Shown one piece after another: positions 19,755 to 28,598 of a DNA stretch of 48,343 bases. The notes under the pieces were generated by a model. The model made no database searches. It was not told the origin of the DNA and saw only the letters and a program-made list of their open reading frames with translations. The DNA is taken from the NCBI GenBank assembly GCA_029561305.1, contig JAKQJG010000043.1, positions 1 through 48,343 on the forward strand, in the 5' to 3' direction. The first letter of the stretch is position 1; every line of letters begins with the position of its first letter. Source of the DNA: Bacteroidota bacterium. Lineage in GTDB: Bacteria; Bacteroidota; Bacteroidia; Chitinophagales; Chitinophagaceae. A program made the translations under genes and the position numbers.

Positions 19755-21569
19755 TTATGGTTTATAGCTAATTGTAGCCATAGGGAAAACACAGGAAATT
19801 GTCACTCCTTTGCCTGGAGAGGAATTAATAGTGCATTGTCCGTTTAGCTGTTTAGAGCGCTGCTGCATATTCTGCAACCCATTTCCCTGCTTTATATTTT
19901 CTACCGGAAGTCCCTTCCCGTTGTCGCTAATAGTTAAAAATACTTTTCCTTCCGTTTGCTTTAATGAAACGACTGCTTTAGTTGCCCCGCTATATTTTGC
20001 AATGTTATTGATGGCCTCTTTCGCAATGAGTAAAATATTTCTTTTTGTCTCAGGGTTGGTAATAGCAGCCGCTATTTTTTCGTCAATATCAAATTCACAT
20101 ACAATATCTTTTGGCGAGAGTAATTCACTGGCGTAATTTCTCAACCTTGTTTCGATGCTTTGCTTTCCGTCGTCAGCAGCTTTCAGACTCCACACCACAT
20201 CACCCATCCTGTCCACCAGTCCCCTGGAAATATCAGCAATTTTTCCCAGCATTTTTTTACTCTCCTGTGGCTGCGTATCCCACACACTGGCCGCCAGTCC
20301 ACCGTAAATATTCATGCTGCTGAGTGATGCTCCAATGTCGTCATGCAGGTCCCGGCTGATCCTGTTCCTTATTTCTATTTCATTTAACTGCCGTCGATGA
20401 TAATACCTTGTTACAAGAAAGAGTACAATAACACTTATCAGGATAAGCAATACAATGATCAACCGGGTATTCGCAAGAGATTGTGCTTTTTTCGAATCTT
20501 CTATTTCCAAATTCGCCGCTCTTGTTTCATTGCCAATACTGGCAGCCACCAGCAAAGTAACCTGTTTGTCGTAACTGTCCATTTGCCCGGCATATAAAGC
20601 AGCTTTTTGTGCAAGGGCTTCTTTTAACAATGCCCCGTTGTTAATTTTATCCGATACAGCAATGGCGTCTTCTAAAAAGTCTTTCTTAAAAAAACTATTA
20701 ATGATTGTTGGCTGTTGCTGTATCAATTCAAATCCTTTTTTCAGGAAAAAGACAGCGCTGTCTGATTGATTAATTTTTTGATGACATTCGGCGAGATCGC
20801 CATAGGCAATCAATGCCAGGTCAATCTGTCGGTGTTTTAAACCCAATTGCAAAGCGGTGTGCTGGTATCCTATCGCATCCTGGTACAAACCCTGTTCAGC
20901 GGCAAGAATGCCCAATAAATTTTGGGCGGCAGCCACACCCCGGTAAGAAGGAATTTCGGATGCCAGCTGCACCGAGCGCAGTAAACGTGACCTTGCACTA
21001 TCATATTTTTTCATTTTTAAAAACAGCTCACCCAGGTTACCATACAGGTTATGTGGTTTTGAGATCACTAAGTATTTGGGTGCATATGGCGGCTGCCTGC
21101 AGTATTTGATCCCTTCTTTAAAATAGCTAAGCGATTTAGAAAAGCTATCGCTGTTCATTAAAAAAACACCGGAGATATTATAGGCCGTTGCCAGGTAGAT
21201 ACTGTCTTTGAGCTGCTTTGCAATAGAAAGCGCACGTTCACCTTCTTTTAAACCAATTTGTTTAAGCCCATTGTAGTAATAGGTGATGGTTTGATTGACG
21301 GCCAAATAAAAATTAAAGTGTGTGGGCTTTTTTATTGGTACCAATGAGGCAATTTCATTCAGCCAAATTTGTGCACTGTCGTACATGTCTATATCCATAA
21401 ACTGATCTGCGATATAAAAGCACGTGTTCATGTAAGCGCTGTCGCCTTTTATGTATGACAGCACTTTTGCTTTGGCAGAGTCTATCCTAATTCTTTCGGC
21501 AGACTGGCAGCATGCAACTACAGGTGTCAACAGGGAAAAAACAAGAATAGCTAATACTAATTTGCTCAT
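19755..21569 (-). CDS. TPR-containing sensor histidine kinase (NarX/LytS-like H-box)
   Basis: A membrane sensor kinase of about 604 residues. ATG 21569 starts a signal sequence with a possible lipobox (VVAC). Upstream alternatives at 21611 (ATG) and 21626 (TTG) lie in or beside a promoter element. The extracytoplasmic part (about 25-370) is a tetratricopeptide array (paired helices such as DSFSKSLSYFKEGIKYC and QGLYQDAIGYQHTALQLG). One membrane helix (LIIVLLILISVIVLFLVT) leads to the H-box RDLHDDIGASLSSM, the N-box LIAKEAINNIAKYS and the G-box ISDNGKGL with GNGLQNM, so the kinase looks active. It belongs to the four-kinase array, 25 bases before its presumed response regulator. The ligand is unknown. 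Confidence 0.93.
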   Translation of the reverse strand: MSKLVLAILVFSLLTPVVACCQSAERIRIDSAKAKVLSYIKGDSAYMNTCFYIADQFMDIDMYDSAQIWLNEIASLVPIKKPTHFNFYLAVNQTITYYYNGLKQIGLKEGERALSIAKQLKDSIYLATAYNISGVFLMNSDSFSKSLSYFKEGIKYCRQPPYAPKYLVISKPHNLYGNLGELFLKMKKYDSARSRLLRSVQLASEIPSYRGVAAAQNLLGILAAEQGLYQDAIGYQHTALQLGLKHRQIDLALIAYGDLAECHQKINQSDSAVFFLKKGFELIQQQPTIINSFFKKDFLEDAIAVSDKINNGALLKEALAQKAALYAGQMDSYDKQVTLLVAASIGNETRAANLEIEDSKKAQSLANTRLIIVLLILISVIVLFLVTRYYHRRQLNEIEIRNRISRDLHDDIGASLSSMNIYGGLAASVWDTQPQESKKMLGKIADISRGLVDRMGDVVWSLKAADDGKQSIETRLRNYASELLSPKDIVCEFDIDEKIAAAITNPETKRNILLIAKEAINNIAKYSGATKAVVSLKQTEGKVFLTISDNGKGLPVENIKQGNGLQNMQQRSKQLNGQCTINSSPGKGVTISCVFPMATISYKP

Positions 21570-21623
21570 TATGCACTGGTTTTTCTTCTGGCAGGTACTG
21601 GCGCCCAGCATAATCCTGTTTTT

Positions 21624-21631
21624 CAAATTTA
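21624..21631 (-). promoter_or_regulatory. Predicted internal promoter for the TPR kinase (TAAATTTG)
   Basis: An exact TAnnTTTG match on the minus strand between the degenerate kinase stop (21639) and ATG 21569, with TTTC as a weak -33 element 17 bases upstream. It implies that the kinase/regulator pair can be transcribed separately from the upstream array, and it supports the 21569 start. Confidence 0.5.
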
Positions 21632-21638
21632 TCGTATA

Positions 21639-22799
21639 TTATTGAACTGAAACCTGCGGTTTATTATTATGTAATACAACTCTTACCAGTACAGAATGTG
21701 ATATTGACTTTTCCGCTATCCACAGCATCCCTTCCCTTACTTGCTGCAAAATATCTTTTGCTGTACCAATATCCTGTATACTCAGCAGTGCTGCCTCCTC
21801 TACCTGGTAAGTGCATTCGATATTTTTAGGTTCCAGTATTTCAAGCCCATATCTTTTTATCCTTGTGTTCAATGCTCCGGGTATATTTTCGGGTAATAAA
21901 TTGAGTGCCCATATAATGTCACTTACTTCGTTCATAAGTGACATTGTATTCGTATTGATCTCCTGCAGGTACTCTTTTACTTTTGCTGTATCCTTATCCA
22001 GCAGTTTGTCTGCAACAGCTGCGTACACATGCATACTGCTGAGTGCTGCACCTACATCATCGTTAAGTGATTTAGCAATAGCTGCCCGGCTTTCTGCTAA
22101 TTCCAATGAAAATTGCAACAACTGATTTTTTTCATCAGATAATTTTTTAAACCGGTAGCCCAAGGCTCCGGAAAAAATAATAATGTCGATAAAACTTCCG
22201 ATCAGATAAGGTTCTACACCTGACAGCCCGAAGTAACTTTGTTTAAAAATAAAGGAGAACACAGAGAACATTGCAAAAAAAGCGTACACATAAGATCCGA
22301 TAATGATCGTTTTTTGAAAGACCGTAGTCCGCACCCGCCATGCCATTGCCAGGGCAAAACCCGCCACTGCAATGGTGGTTAACCTGGATAACCCATAGGC
22401 AAAGCCGGTAGTTACCCCTGGACCAATTAATACTGCTTTGGTTACATGTACAACGATGGTAATGCCTGAAAAGATCAGTAAACCGATCCAGCACCATTTT
22501 ATAAGCGCTGGCTTTTTTGTTACTTCCAGCGTTACTGCTGCAAAAGTGGCGTAGCTGCTGTACATCAGCACCTGCAGTATTTCTTCTGTGGCATAATACC
22601 AGGTATTGGCAGTGGGAGAAAAAGGATCATAGTTATTACTGACCAGTTTAAAGATCAAATAAGCGGAAGCAGAAAAAAGATAAAGGCTGTAGTAAAGAAG
22701 GAACCTGTCTTTTTGCTGGATAAAAAGCATGGCATGGTAGATGGCAGCAATCAATGAAGCCCCCAGCACAAATATTTCTATCAGCAGCAATTGCGTCAT
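21639..22799 (-). CDS. 7TM histidine-kinase-like protein, degenerate (predicted pseudokinase)
   Basis: A 386-residue membrane protein. The N-terminal half (about 1-220) has seven hydrophobic segments like the neighbouring 7TM kinase. The dimerisation helix follows, but the H-box reads KSLNDDVGAALSSM: the phospho-accepting His is Asn246 (codon AAC). The N-box reads QVREGMLWIAEKS, lacking the two Asn residues. The protein stops after PQVSVQ, exactly where the G-box would start, so the ATP-binding half is missing. It is not a kinase by these criteria, yet the frame is open and the ATG overlaps the preceding regulator stop by one base (TGATG), which argues for translation. It could act as a decoy dimer partner or a phosphatase/adaptor for the array. 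Function is inference. Confidence 0.85.
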   Translation of the reverse strand: MTQLLLIEIFVLGASLIAAIYHAMLFIQQKDRFLLYYSLYLFSASAYLIFKLVSNNYDPFSPTANTWYYATEEILQVLMYSSYATFAAVTLEVTKKPALIKWCWIGLLIFSGITIVVHVTKAVLIGPGVTTGFAYGLSRLTTIAVAGFALAMAWRVRTTVFQKTIIIGSYVYAFFAMFSVFSFIFKQSYFGLSGVEPYLIGSFIDIIIFSGALGYRFKKLSDEKNQLLQFSLELAESRAAIAKSLNDDVGAALSSMHVYAAVADKLLDKDTAKVKEYLQEINTNTMSLMNEVSDIIWALNLLPENIPGALNTRIKRYGLEILEPKNIECTYQVEEAALLSIQDIGTAKDILQQVREGMLWIAEKSISHSVLVRVVLHNNKPQVSVQ

Positions 22800-23431
22800 C
22801 AAACAATGTTATTCTTAATGGCGTACGAAATGGCTTCACCCACGGAATGAACCTGGAGCTTTTCGTAGATCTTTTTTATATGACTGTTAACGGTATAATA
22901 ACTGATGTTCATTTTATCGGCCACCATCTTATAACTCAGGCCTTCGGTAAGATTTTTAAGCACTTCTTTTTCTTTTGCTGTAAGTGCGGTGACTGAATTA
23001 TCAATGGCAGGTGAACTGTTAAAGTGCTTCATTACCCTCAGTGCCACGCTCGGCGTCATAAAAGCGCCACCATTATTAACATCCACAATACTTTGAATGA
23101 TTTTTTCAGCAGATGCTGTTTTTAAAATATAACCCTCTGCGCCCGCCTGCAGGGCAGCAAATATTTTTTCCTCATCTTCAAACACGGTCTGCATCACAAT
23201 TTTAATTTCCGGGAAAGACTGCTTTATTTTTTTTACGCCTTCAATGCCATTTACATTCGGCATTTCAATATCCATCAAAACCAATGATGGTTTTAATGAT
23301 TCCATATCCTGCTGTACGGTGCTGCAGTCGCTGAAGCTACCAACACATTCCACGCCATCGCTAAGCTGCAACAGTGCCTCCAGGCTTTTTCGCCGGGCAT
23401 TGTTATCATCATATACTACAACACTTATCAT
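22799..23431 (-). CDS. NarL/FixJ-type response regulator (REC-LuxR)
   Basis: A 210-residue response regulator. The receiver domain has acidic Asp8-Asp9, phospho-acceptor Asp54 (LMDIEMP), Thr82 (QTVFEDE) and Lys104 (GYILKTAS). The LuxR-type DNA-binding domain covers about 143-210, with KEKEVLKNLTEGLSYKMVAD and the TVNSHIKKIYEKLQ recognition helix. It starts 22 bases after the stop of the intact 7TM kinase, its probable phosphodonor, and its stop codon overlaps the start of the degenerate kinase (TGATG), so the two proteins are made together. It closely resembles the other regulator of the array, including the SFxxC and NGGAxMxPS segments, which suggests tandem duplication. Confidence 0.95.
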   Translation of the reverse strand: MISVVVYDDNNARRKSLEALLQLSDGVECVGSFSDCSTVQQDMESLKPSLVLMDIEMPNVNGIEGVKKIKQSFPEIKIVMQTVFEDEEKIFAALQAGAEGYILKTASAEKIIQSIVDVNNGGAFMTPSVALRVMKHFNSSPAIDNSVTALTAKEKEVLKNLTEGLSYKMVADKMNISYYTVNSHIKKIYEKLQVHSVGEAISYAIKNNIV

Positions 23432-23453
23432 CTGGTAAATTTCACACTATTAA

Positions 23454-24848
23454 TTATAAAGGCACATCGCTAATATTAGGGATAGGTAGCGTACTGGTAA
23501 TGCAGGTGCCGGCGCCCGGCTCCGTTACCATCACGGTATGGCCACCCATTGCTTTTGCCCTCGCTTGCATGTTAGCCAGGCCATTACCTGTTTTAGAATA
23601 TTTTACATCAAAACCCTTTCCATCATCCTTCACGGATAAAATTATATGCTGGTTTTGTTTTTCAACAACAATTTGTACATTTTTTGCTTCGCTGTATTTG
23701 GCTGCGTTATTGATAGCCTCTTTCGCAATCAGCAGTATATTTTTTCTTGCCGCCATATCACAGCATACGGTTTCTATCGTATTACCGAAATGAAAATGGC
23801 ATGCTATGCCTTTTACCAGCAGGAGGCTGTTTGCAAAATGCTTTATTCTTGTTTCAATGCTATGTACTTCATTTGCAGCAGGCTGCATAGCCCATACAAT
23901 ATCTTCCATATTGCTCATGATACCTTCGGTGTTACACGAAATCTGCTGAAGCAATTCCCTGGCTTTTCCTGGTTCTTTATCCATCAGCTTGTTTGCAAGA
24001 GCGCTGTATATGTGCAGGCTGCTGAGCGATGAACCAATATCATCATGCAGATCTTTACTGATACTGCTGCGTACTTCCTGTATGTCCAGTTGCTGCTGCA
24101 GCAGTTTAGCTGTTTGTACGGCCAGTGATTCTCTTTTTTGGGTTTCCAGCAGCAGGCTCTGCTGATACATTGCTTTTTCCCTATAGGCTATCTTGAGGCG
24201 ATAGCCCAATGCAGCGGATAAAAAAACTGATTCTGCCAGCATACTGATCTCTAAAAAATATAATCCACCAAAGGCAAGGTTATCCTTGTATACAAACACA
24301 TTCATTACAAGGCCGGAAAGAACGCCGGTAACAGACAGCAACGTGCCTGCGATGATCAACTGAAAAAAAGTTTCTTTTCTAAACTGTAGCAGGCGGAGCG
24401 TCAATAACAATCCAAAACACATACAACAAAAGCTGGCAGCAGTGATGATAATGGTGCCGATTTTATATTGATCGCCAGCCAGCCTGATAAAAAAGTACAG
24501 CACTAAAAAAGAAGGGACAAAAACCTGCAGAAATTTCCAGCAGTTGTAATAAAATTTTTCCTGCCGGGTAATATTCAATATCACACCGAGGAAATTTACA
24601 TACATAAGAAATGCAAAATTGGAGAGAATTGGATCGAGCGTTTCAACTGAAAAGTAAGATAACGGGTACACATCAGTCAGGCGTGAATCCAGCAAACGGA
24701 TCACATTAAATACGGCCATCACTAAAAGGTAAAAAGCATAATTGCGGAATGCTTTATCATTCTGCTGCAGGTAAATAGTGAAATGAAAGATGCCAAGAAT
24801 GGCAAGGGCTCCAAAAGACACTAAAAGCAGGTAGGTAATTTGCTGCAT
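23454..24848 (-). CDS. 7TM sensor histidine kinase
   Basis: A 464-residue membrane kinase. Residues 1 to about 220 contain seven hydrophobic helices (for example LLLVSFGALAILGIFHFTIY, IIITAASFCCMCFGLLLTL, LIIAGTLLSVTGVLSGLVM), similar in layout to 7TM-DISM sensors. A short coiled coil follows, then the H-box KDLHDDIGSSLSSL, N-box LIAKEAINNAAKYS, G1 box VKDDGKGF and G2 GNGLANM, so all kinase motifs are intact. No periplasmic sensor domain precedes the membrane bundle, so it probably senses a membrane or small diffusible signal. It is translated 14 bases after the Reg_prop kinase and 22 bases before a response regulator. The membrane part is homologous in style to the degenerate kinase downstream. 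Confidence 0.93.
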   Translation of the reverse strand: MQQITYLLLVSFGALAILGIFHFTIYLQQNDKAFRNYAFYLLVMAVFNVIRLLDSRLTDVYPLSYFSVETLDPILSNFAFLMYVNFLGVILNITRQEKFYYNCWKFLQVFVPSFLVLYFFIRLAGDQYKIGTIIITAASFCCMCFGLLLTLRLLQFRKETFFQLIIAGTLLSVTGVLSGLVMNVFVYKDNLAFGGLYFLEISMLAESVFLSAALGYRLKIAYREKAMYQQSLLLETQKRESLAVQTAKLLQQQLDIQEVRSSISKDLHDDIGSSLSSLHIYSALANKLMDKEPGKARELLQQISCNTEGIMSNMEDIVWAMQPAANEVHSIETRIKHFANSLLLVKGIACHFHFGNTIETVCCDMAARKNILLIAKEAINNAAKYSEAKNVQIVVEKQNQHIILSVKDDGKGFDVKYSKTGNGLANMQARAKAMGGHTVMVTEPGAGTCITSTLPIPNISDVPL

Positions 24849-24862
24849 AATTTTGATTGCGT

Positions 24863-27800
24863 TTACAACTTTACTTCGCTTTCCTTTCCACCAATATCCA
24901 CAGGAAATACACAGGTAATAACTACGCCCATGTCCTTCGCAGAAACAATGTCACAATATCCATTCAATTGGGTGCAACGTTGGTGAATATGCTGCAAGCC
25001 ATTTCCCTGAGGCACTTCGCTTTGAATGAAACCTTTGCCATTATCGCTGATGATCAATTGCATTTTTCCCTGCTCCCTTTTTAATATAACACCTGCCCTG
25101 GTGGCTTCGCTGTATTTTGCAATATTATTGATGGCTTCTTTTGCTATCAGCAGCATATTTTTTCTCACGGCTGGCTTGATGATGGAAGCGGCTAAGCTTG
25201 CATCCAGGTCAAATTCGCAAACGATATTCTTAGGTGCCAGCAGTTCGTTGCTGTAATTTTTTAATCTTGCTTCCAGCGTGTACCTATTTTCATCCGCTGG
25301 TTTCATACTCCAGACGATATCGCCCATTCTTTCCATCAGGCTTTTGGATGTTTCTGAAATACTATCTACTAATTTCTTACTTTCTTCGGGTTGGGTCTTC
25401 CATAAACTGCCGGCCAGGTCGCCATACAGCGACATACTGCTGAGAGACGCACCAATATCATCATGCAGATCTGTTGTGATCCGTTCCCTTTCCTTTGTAA
25501 TCAACAGTTGTTGTTCCGCTTTTAATCTGATGATCTCATTTTCTTTTTGCAGTTTCTCCAGTTTTCTTTGTTGTATCCTGTTTACCATGTACATAACCAA
25601 TAACAGAGCCACTACCGACAGACTCAATAAAAACCACCAGGTCCGGTAATAGGGCGGTTGAACAACGATATTCACTTGTCTTACTGCAGCAGTTGAATAC
25701 ACATTATCCTCCCGGTAATTTAACTCGAGTATATAACTGCCAGGTGATAGATTAAACATAGTGATATCATTGCCATTATCAGTTTCGGACCACGCTGTCT
25801 GCCCTTTTAAACGGTACATAATCTTCAATACATCCGTTTTAACAAGGTGCAGGGCCTGTAGTTTAAAAGTAAGAGGAACAGGATTATAATCATATTCCAC
25901 GGTAGTAATATAATCAGGATTTATATTACTTTGGTATGGCTTGCTGTTCAATAAAATATTTTCGACTACCAGCCTGGGCTGTATGGTATCCCTGTCTGCA
26001 AAAGGCGGCTTGAAATAATTAACCCCTTTTACGCCACCAAAATAAACATACCCGTCTCCGTCAGTGGCAAACGCCCTGTTGTTATATTCGAGTGCCTGTA
26101 AACCAGGATCTTTGTTAAAATTGCGTACCTGCCCGGAGCTGCTATTGATGGCTACTATTCCCCTGTTTGTGGAACACCATATCCAGCCAAATTGATCAGG
26201 AATTACAGCATATACAAAATCATTGGCCATCCCATCAGCAACAGTATAATGTTGCAAAATAGAAAATGTTGTATTGTCCAGTTTATATACTCCCTTTTCA
26301 GATGCTGCCCACAATATCTTTCTTACAGAATCTTCCACAGTCATCAATAGAGAATAACCCAGTTTCACTTCCTGCTTTAATTGAATCAACAGGTCATCCG
26401 TATATTCAAATATTTTCAAAGGCTGCCCGGCAACCGACAAGGCGAGTCGCCCGTGCGACAACTTACTAAGGTGATTAATATTACTGCTGCTGAAGGCGGG
26501 CAACAACCTCCCTGTGCCAAGCTGCCTGTTAATATCAAACACGCCATCAATTCTTACCAATAATAGTTTATGACCGGGAAGCTCCACAAAATTCCGGATG
26601 TAATCAACAGCAGGATTCACATTATGACTGAAGGCTGTTTTCTGAAAACGGTTATCCTTTAAAGAATAGTACCACAGATCATAGTTGGTATTAAACCAGA
26701 TCCTGTGTGCAAGGGAATCATAATATATCTGCCTGAAAAAACCGGGCATCTTCAGATCGTCAACAGAGGAAAATATCTTTTCTACTTTACCGGAAGCCTT
26801 ATTTATTCTGGTAAGGTAAGAATCCGATACCCACAATACAGTATCCGCTACCGTTATACTCTGTATGGTACCTGACCGCAGACCACCCTGTTTGCCAACC
26901 GCTATTTTCCGCATGAATTTTTTTGACAGATCAATCACGGCTGTATATTCTCCATTGGCATTCAGCCATAAACGCTTCCATTTATCTACATAGATACAGG
27001 CGGTGGCGCTGCCACGGTGCAATTCATTGTCTAAAACGGAAGGTTCAAAAACCTGTTCTGCTTTGTTTCCGTCTACCGACAACTTTATCAGATGAGCATT
27101 TTCATTAGAAACCCAAAAGCAGTCATCCCCTGCCTTTACATGCCAGGTATCCACGTCAGTCAGCAGTTTATGATTACCCTGCAGGTACTTTTGTACTTTT
27201 TGCCTGGTGTCAAACAATAGTACGCCCTTATCTGAGGCAATTGACAGCATGCCGCTTTGCAGGTGCAGCGACAGGTTTTTAATAGTGATACTTTCCCCTG
27301 GCTTTGCCTTGTTGGCGGTTAATCTATATTCTTCGAATGAGTTCTGCGATGGACTGATTTCATACAGGCGGTTGGCATTTGCCATCCAGATTTTTCCGTC
27401 ACCGTCCGTTTGTGGAAACATTACATAAGGGTCAATAATGGCAAGTTTCTGATTCAGATCATACAACTGCCGCGTAAGTTTAGTACGGCAGTTAATAGCC
27501 ATAAATAACAAGTCATCTTTCAGGAACCATATTTCATCGCCTGCAGCTGCAAATGGAATAATCCGGCTGTTGCCGCTTCCCTTTTTCTGAGGAATGTGAA
27601 TTCTATAAAATGTATTTTCATTCTGTTGGTACCTGTACAACGCATCCCGTGAGCCCATCCAGATATCTCCCTGTTGATCTTCCACGATGCCAAAAATCTG
27701 TTTAGGTGCCTCGCAACCACTGTAGTAAACAGCATCGGTAAAATGAAAAAAACGTTTGCCATCATACCTGTTGATGCCATCCTGCGAACCGATCCACATA

Positions 27801-27973
27801 TATCCTTTTGAATCCTGCAGCATGGAAAAATTGGTGGCCTGACTCAACCCGTCCTGTGTGGTTAAAAAAGTAATATGGTATTGATCAGGATGTAACTGTG
27901 CAACTCCCGTGTAGTGGAAACAGCAGCTGATGATGTGGGCCAGGAAAAAATAAACCGGTTTCATTACAGGCAT
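24863..27973 (-). CDS. Reg_prop/YXYXY two-component sensor histidine kinase
   Basis: A 1036-residue hybrid-style sensor without a receiver. A signal sequence (ending YTGVAQ) is followed by a periplasmic beta-propeller built of Reg_prop repeats (LQDSKGYMWIGSQDGINRYDG, EDQQGDIWMGSRDALYRY and others; about 30-650), a Y_Y_Y domain (about 680-765), one membrane helix (about 772-792) and a cytoplasmic kinase. The H-box RITTDLHDDIGASLSSM has His837; the N-box (LLIAKEAINNIAKYS) and G-box (ISDNGKGF, GNGLQHI) are intact. ATG 27973 or the in-frame ATG 27964 can serve as start; the latter gives a tidier signal peptide. In related Bacteroidota sensors the propeller binds oligosaccharides or other periplasmic ligands. 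It is the first gene of the array; no regulator is fused, so it must use one of the two NarL-type regulators. Confidence 0.94.
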   Translation of the reverse strand: MPVMKPVYFFLAHIISCCFHYTGVAQLHPDQYHITFLTTQDGLSQATNFSMLQDSKGYMWIGSQDGINRYDGKRFFHFTDAVYYSGCEAPKQIFGIVEDQQGDIWMGSRDALYRYQQNENTFYRIHIPQKKGSGNSRIIPFAAAGDEIWFLKDDLLFMAINCRTKLTRQLYDLNQKLAIIDPYVMFPQTDGDGKIWMANANRLYEISPSQNSFEEYRLTANKAKPGESITIKNLSLHLQSGMLSIASDKGVLLFDTRQKVQKYLQGNHKLLTDVDTWHVKAGDDCFWVSNENAHLIKLSVDGNKAEQVFEPSVLDNELHRGSATACIYVDKWKRLWLNANGEYTAVIDLSKKFMRKIAVGKQGGLRSGTIQSITVADTVLWVSDSYLTRINKASGKVEKIFSSVDDLKMPGFFRQIYYDSLAHRIWFNTNYDLWYYSLKDNRFQKTAFSHNVNPAVDYIRNFVELPGHKLLLVRIDGVFDINRQLGTGRLLPAFSSSNINHLSKLSHGRLALSVAGQPLKIFEYTDDLLIQLKQEVKLGYSLLMTVEDSVRKILWAASEKGVYKLDNTTFSILQHYTVADGMANDFVYAVIPDQFGWIWCSTNRGIVAINSSSGQVRNFNKDPGLQALEYNNRAFATDGDGYVYFGGVKGVNYFKPPFADRDTIQPRLVVENILLNSKPYQSNINPDYITTVEYDYNPVPLTFKLQALHLVKTDVLKIMYRLKGQTAWSETDNGNDITMFNLSPGSYILELNYREDNVYSTAAVRQVNIVVQPPYYRTWWFLLSLSVVALLLVMYMVNRIQQRKLEKLQKENEIIRLKAEQQLLITKERERITTDLHDDIGASLSSMSLYGDLAGSLWKTQPEESKKLVDSISETSKSLMERMGDIVWSMKPADENRYTLEARLKNYSNELLAPKNIVCEFDLDASLAASIIKPAVRKNMLLIAKEAINNIAKYSEATRAGVILKREQGKMQLIISDNGKGFIQSEVPQGNGLQHIHQRCTQLNGYCDIVSAKDMGVVITCVFPVDIGGKESEVKL

Positions 27974-28000
27974 TACACAGAGGCATTTATATTAGGATTT

Positions 28001-28027
28001 TAAATGTATTGTATTTTTAGATACAAT
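28001..28027 (-). promoter_or_regulatory. Candidate promoter and operator of the signalling array
   Basis: TACATTTA on the minus strand (28001-28008) resembles TAnnTTTG. Directly upstream, a perfect 7+7 inverted repeat ATTGTAT-N6-ATACAAT (28008-28027) covers the spacer region, a position typical of a repressor operator. The first gene of the array starts about 28 bases downstream. Confidence 0.5.
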
Positions 28028-28055
28028 GTTGGGTAATACCAGAATTACTGGTTTG

Positions 28056-28092
28056 TATAAAAAAAAGCCCCCCGGTAAACCAGGGGGCTTTC
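28056..28092 (-). terminator. Intrinsic terminator of the rplKAJL operon
   Basis: The minus strand reads AAAGCCCCC, a short loop, GGGGGCTTT (28064-28072 with 28083-28091), then a run of eight T. It lies 22 bases after the rplL stop codon. It ends ribosomal-protein transcription here, which shows that rpoBC no longer belongs to this transcript. Confidence 0.93.
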
Positions 28093-28112
28093 ACTAATAT
28101 TCTGAAAAGAAA

Positions 28113-28481
28113 TTAAGCTATCTCAACATCAGCACCTGCTTCAGTCAATTTAGTTTTCAGTTCTTCGGCTGTTGCTTTATCAACGCCTTCTTTAACTGGT
28201 TTTGGAGCGCCATCAACTAAGTCTTTTGCTTCTTTCAAGCCTAAGCCAGTTAATTCTTTAACGATCTTAACAACCGCTAATTTGTTAGCACCACCGCTCT
28301 TCAATACTACATTGAAAGATGTTTTTTCTTCAACAGCAGCGGGCGCATCACCTGCACTCATTACTACTGCAGCAGCAGCTGGTTCAATACCATACTCTGA
28401 TTTCAGAAATTCTGCTAATTCCTGTACTTCTTTTACTGTTAAGCCTACTAAACTTTCAGCTAATACTTTTACGTCTGCCAT
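28113..28481 (-). CDS. rplL: 50S ribosomal protein L7/L12
   Basis: The stalk protein of the large ribosomal subunit that recruits translation GTPases, 122 residues. The N-terminal dimerisation helices ([21 protein letters not shown]), Ala-rich hinge ([20 protein letters not shown]) and C-terminal factor-binding domain (the [20 protein letters not shown] region) are all complete. It is the last gene of the rplK-rplA-rplJ-rplL operon, followed immediately by a strong terminator instead of rpoB. Its spacer from rplJ contains a GCTAAT-type repeat and a CTCCGCCGGAG palindrome. Expression above the other proteins, as needed for its multi-copy stoichiometry, is not visibly explained by an internal promoter. 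Confidence 0.98.
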   Translation of the reverse strand: MADVKVLAESLVGLTVKEVQELAEFLKSEYGIEPAAAAVVMSAGDAPAAVEEKTSFNVVLKSGGANKLAVVKIVKELTGLGLKEAKDLVDGAPKPVKEGVDKATAEELKTKLTEAGADVEIA

Positions 28482-28551
28482 GTGTTTAAATTTTTTCCGC
28501 CTTCATTGTTTTGGACTCCGGCGGAGAGTTTAAAAAAATTTGTTTATAATT

Positions 28552-28591
28552 AATTAGCTAATCAGCTGATGTGCTAATGTGCTAATCTAAT
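28552..28591. repeat. TGCTAATG-type low-complexity repeat in the rplJ-rplL gap
   Basis: Five imperfect units of 8-9 bases (AGCTAATC, AGCTGATG, TGCTAATG, TGCTAATC) fill this stretch between rplJ and rplL. They can pair partly through AGCTAAT/ATTAGCT. It is a different sequence family from the repeats at 4171-4233 and 18946-19095. Confidence 0.65.
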
Positions 28592-28598
28592 CCTGAAA

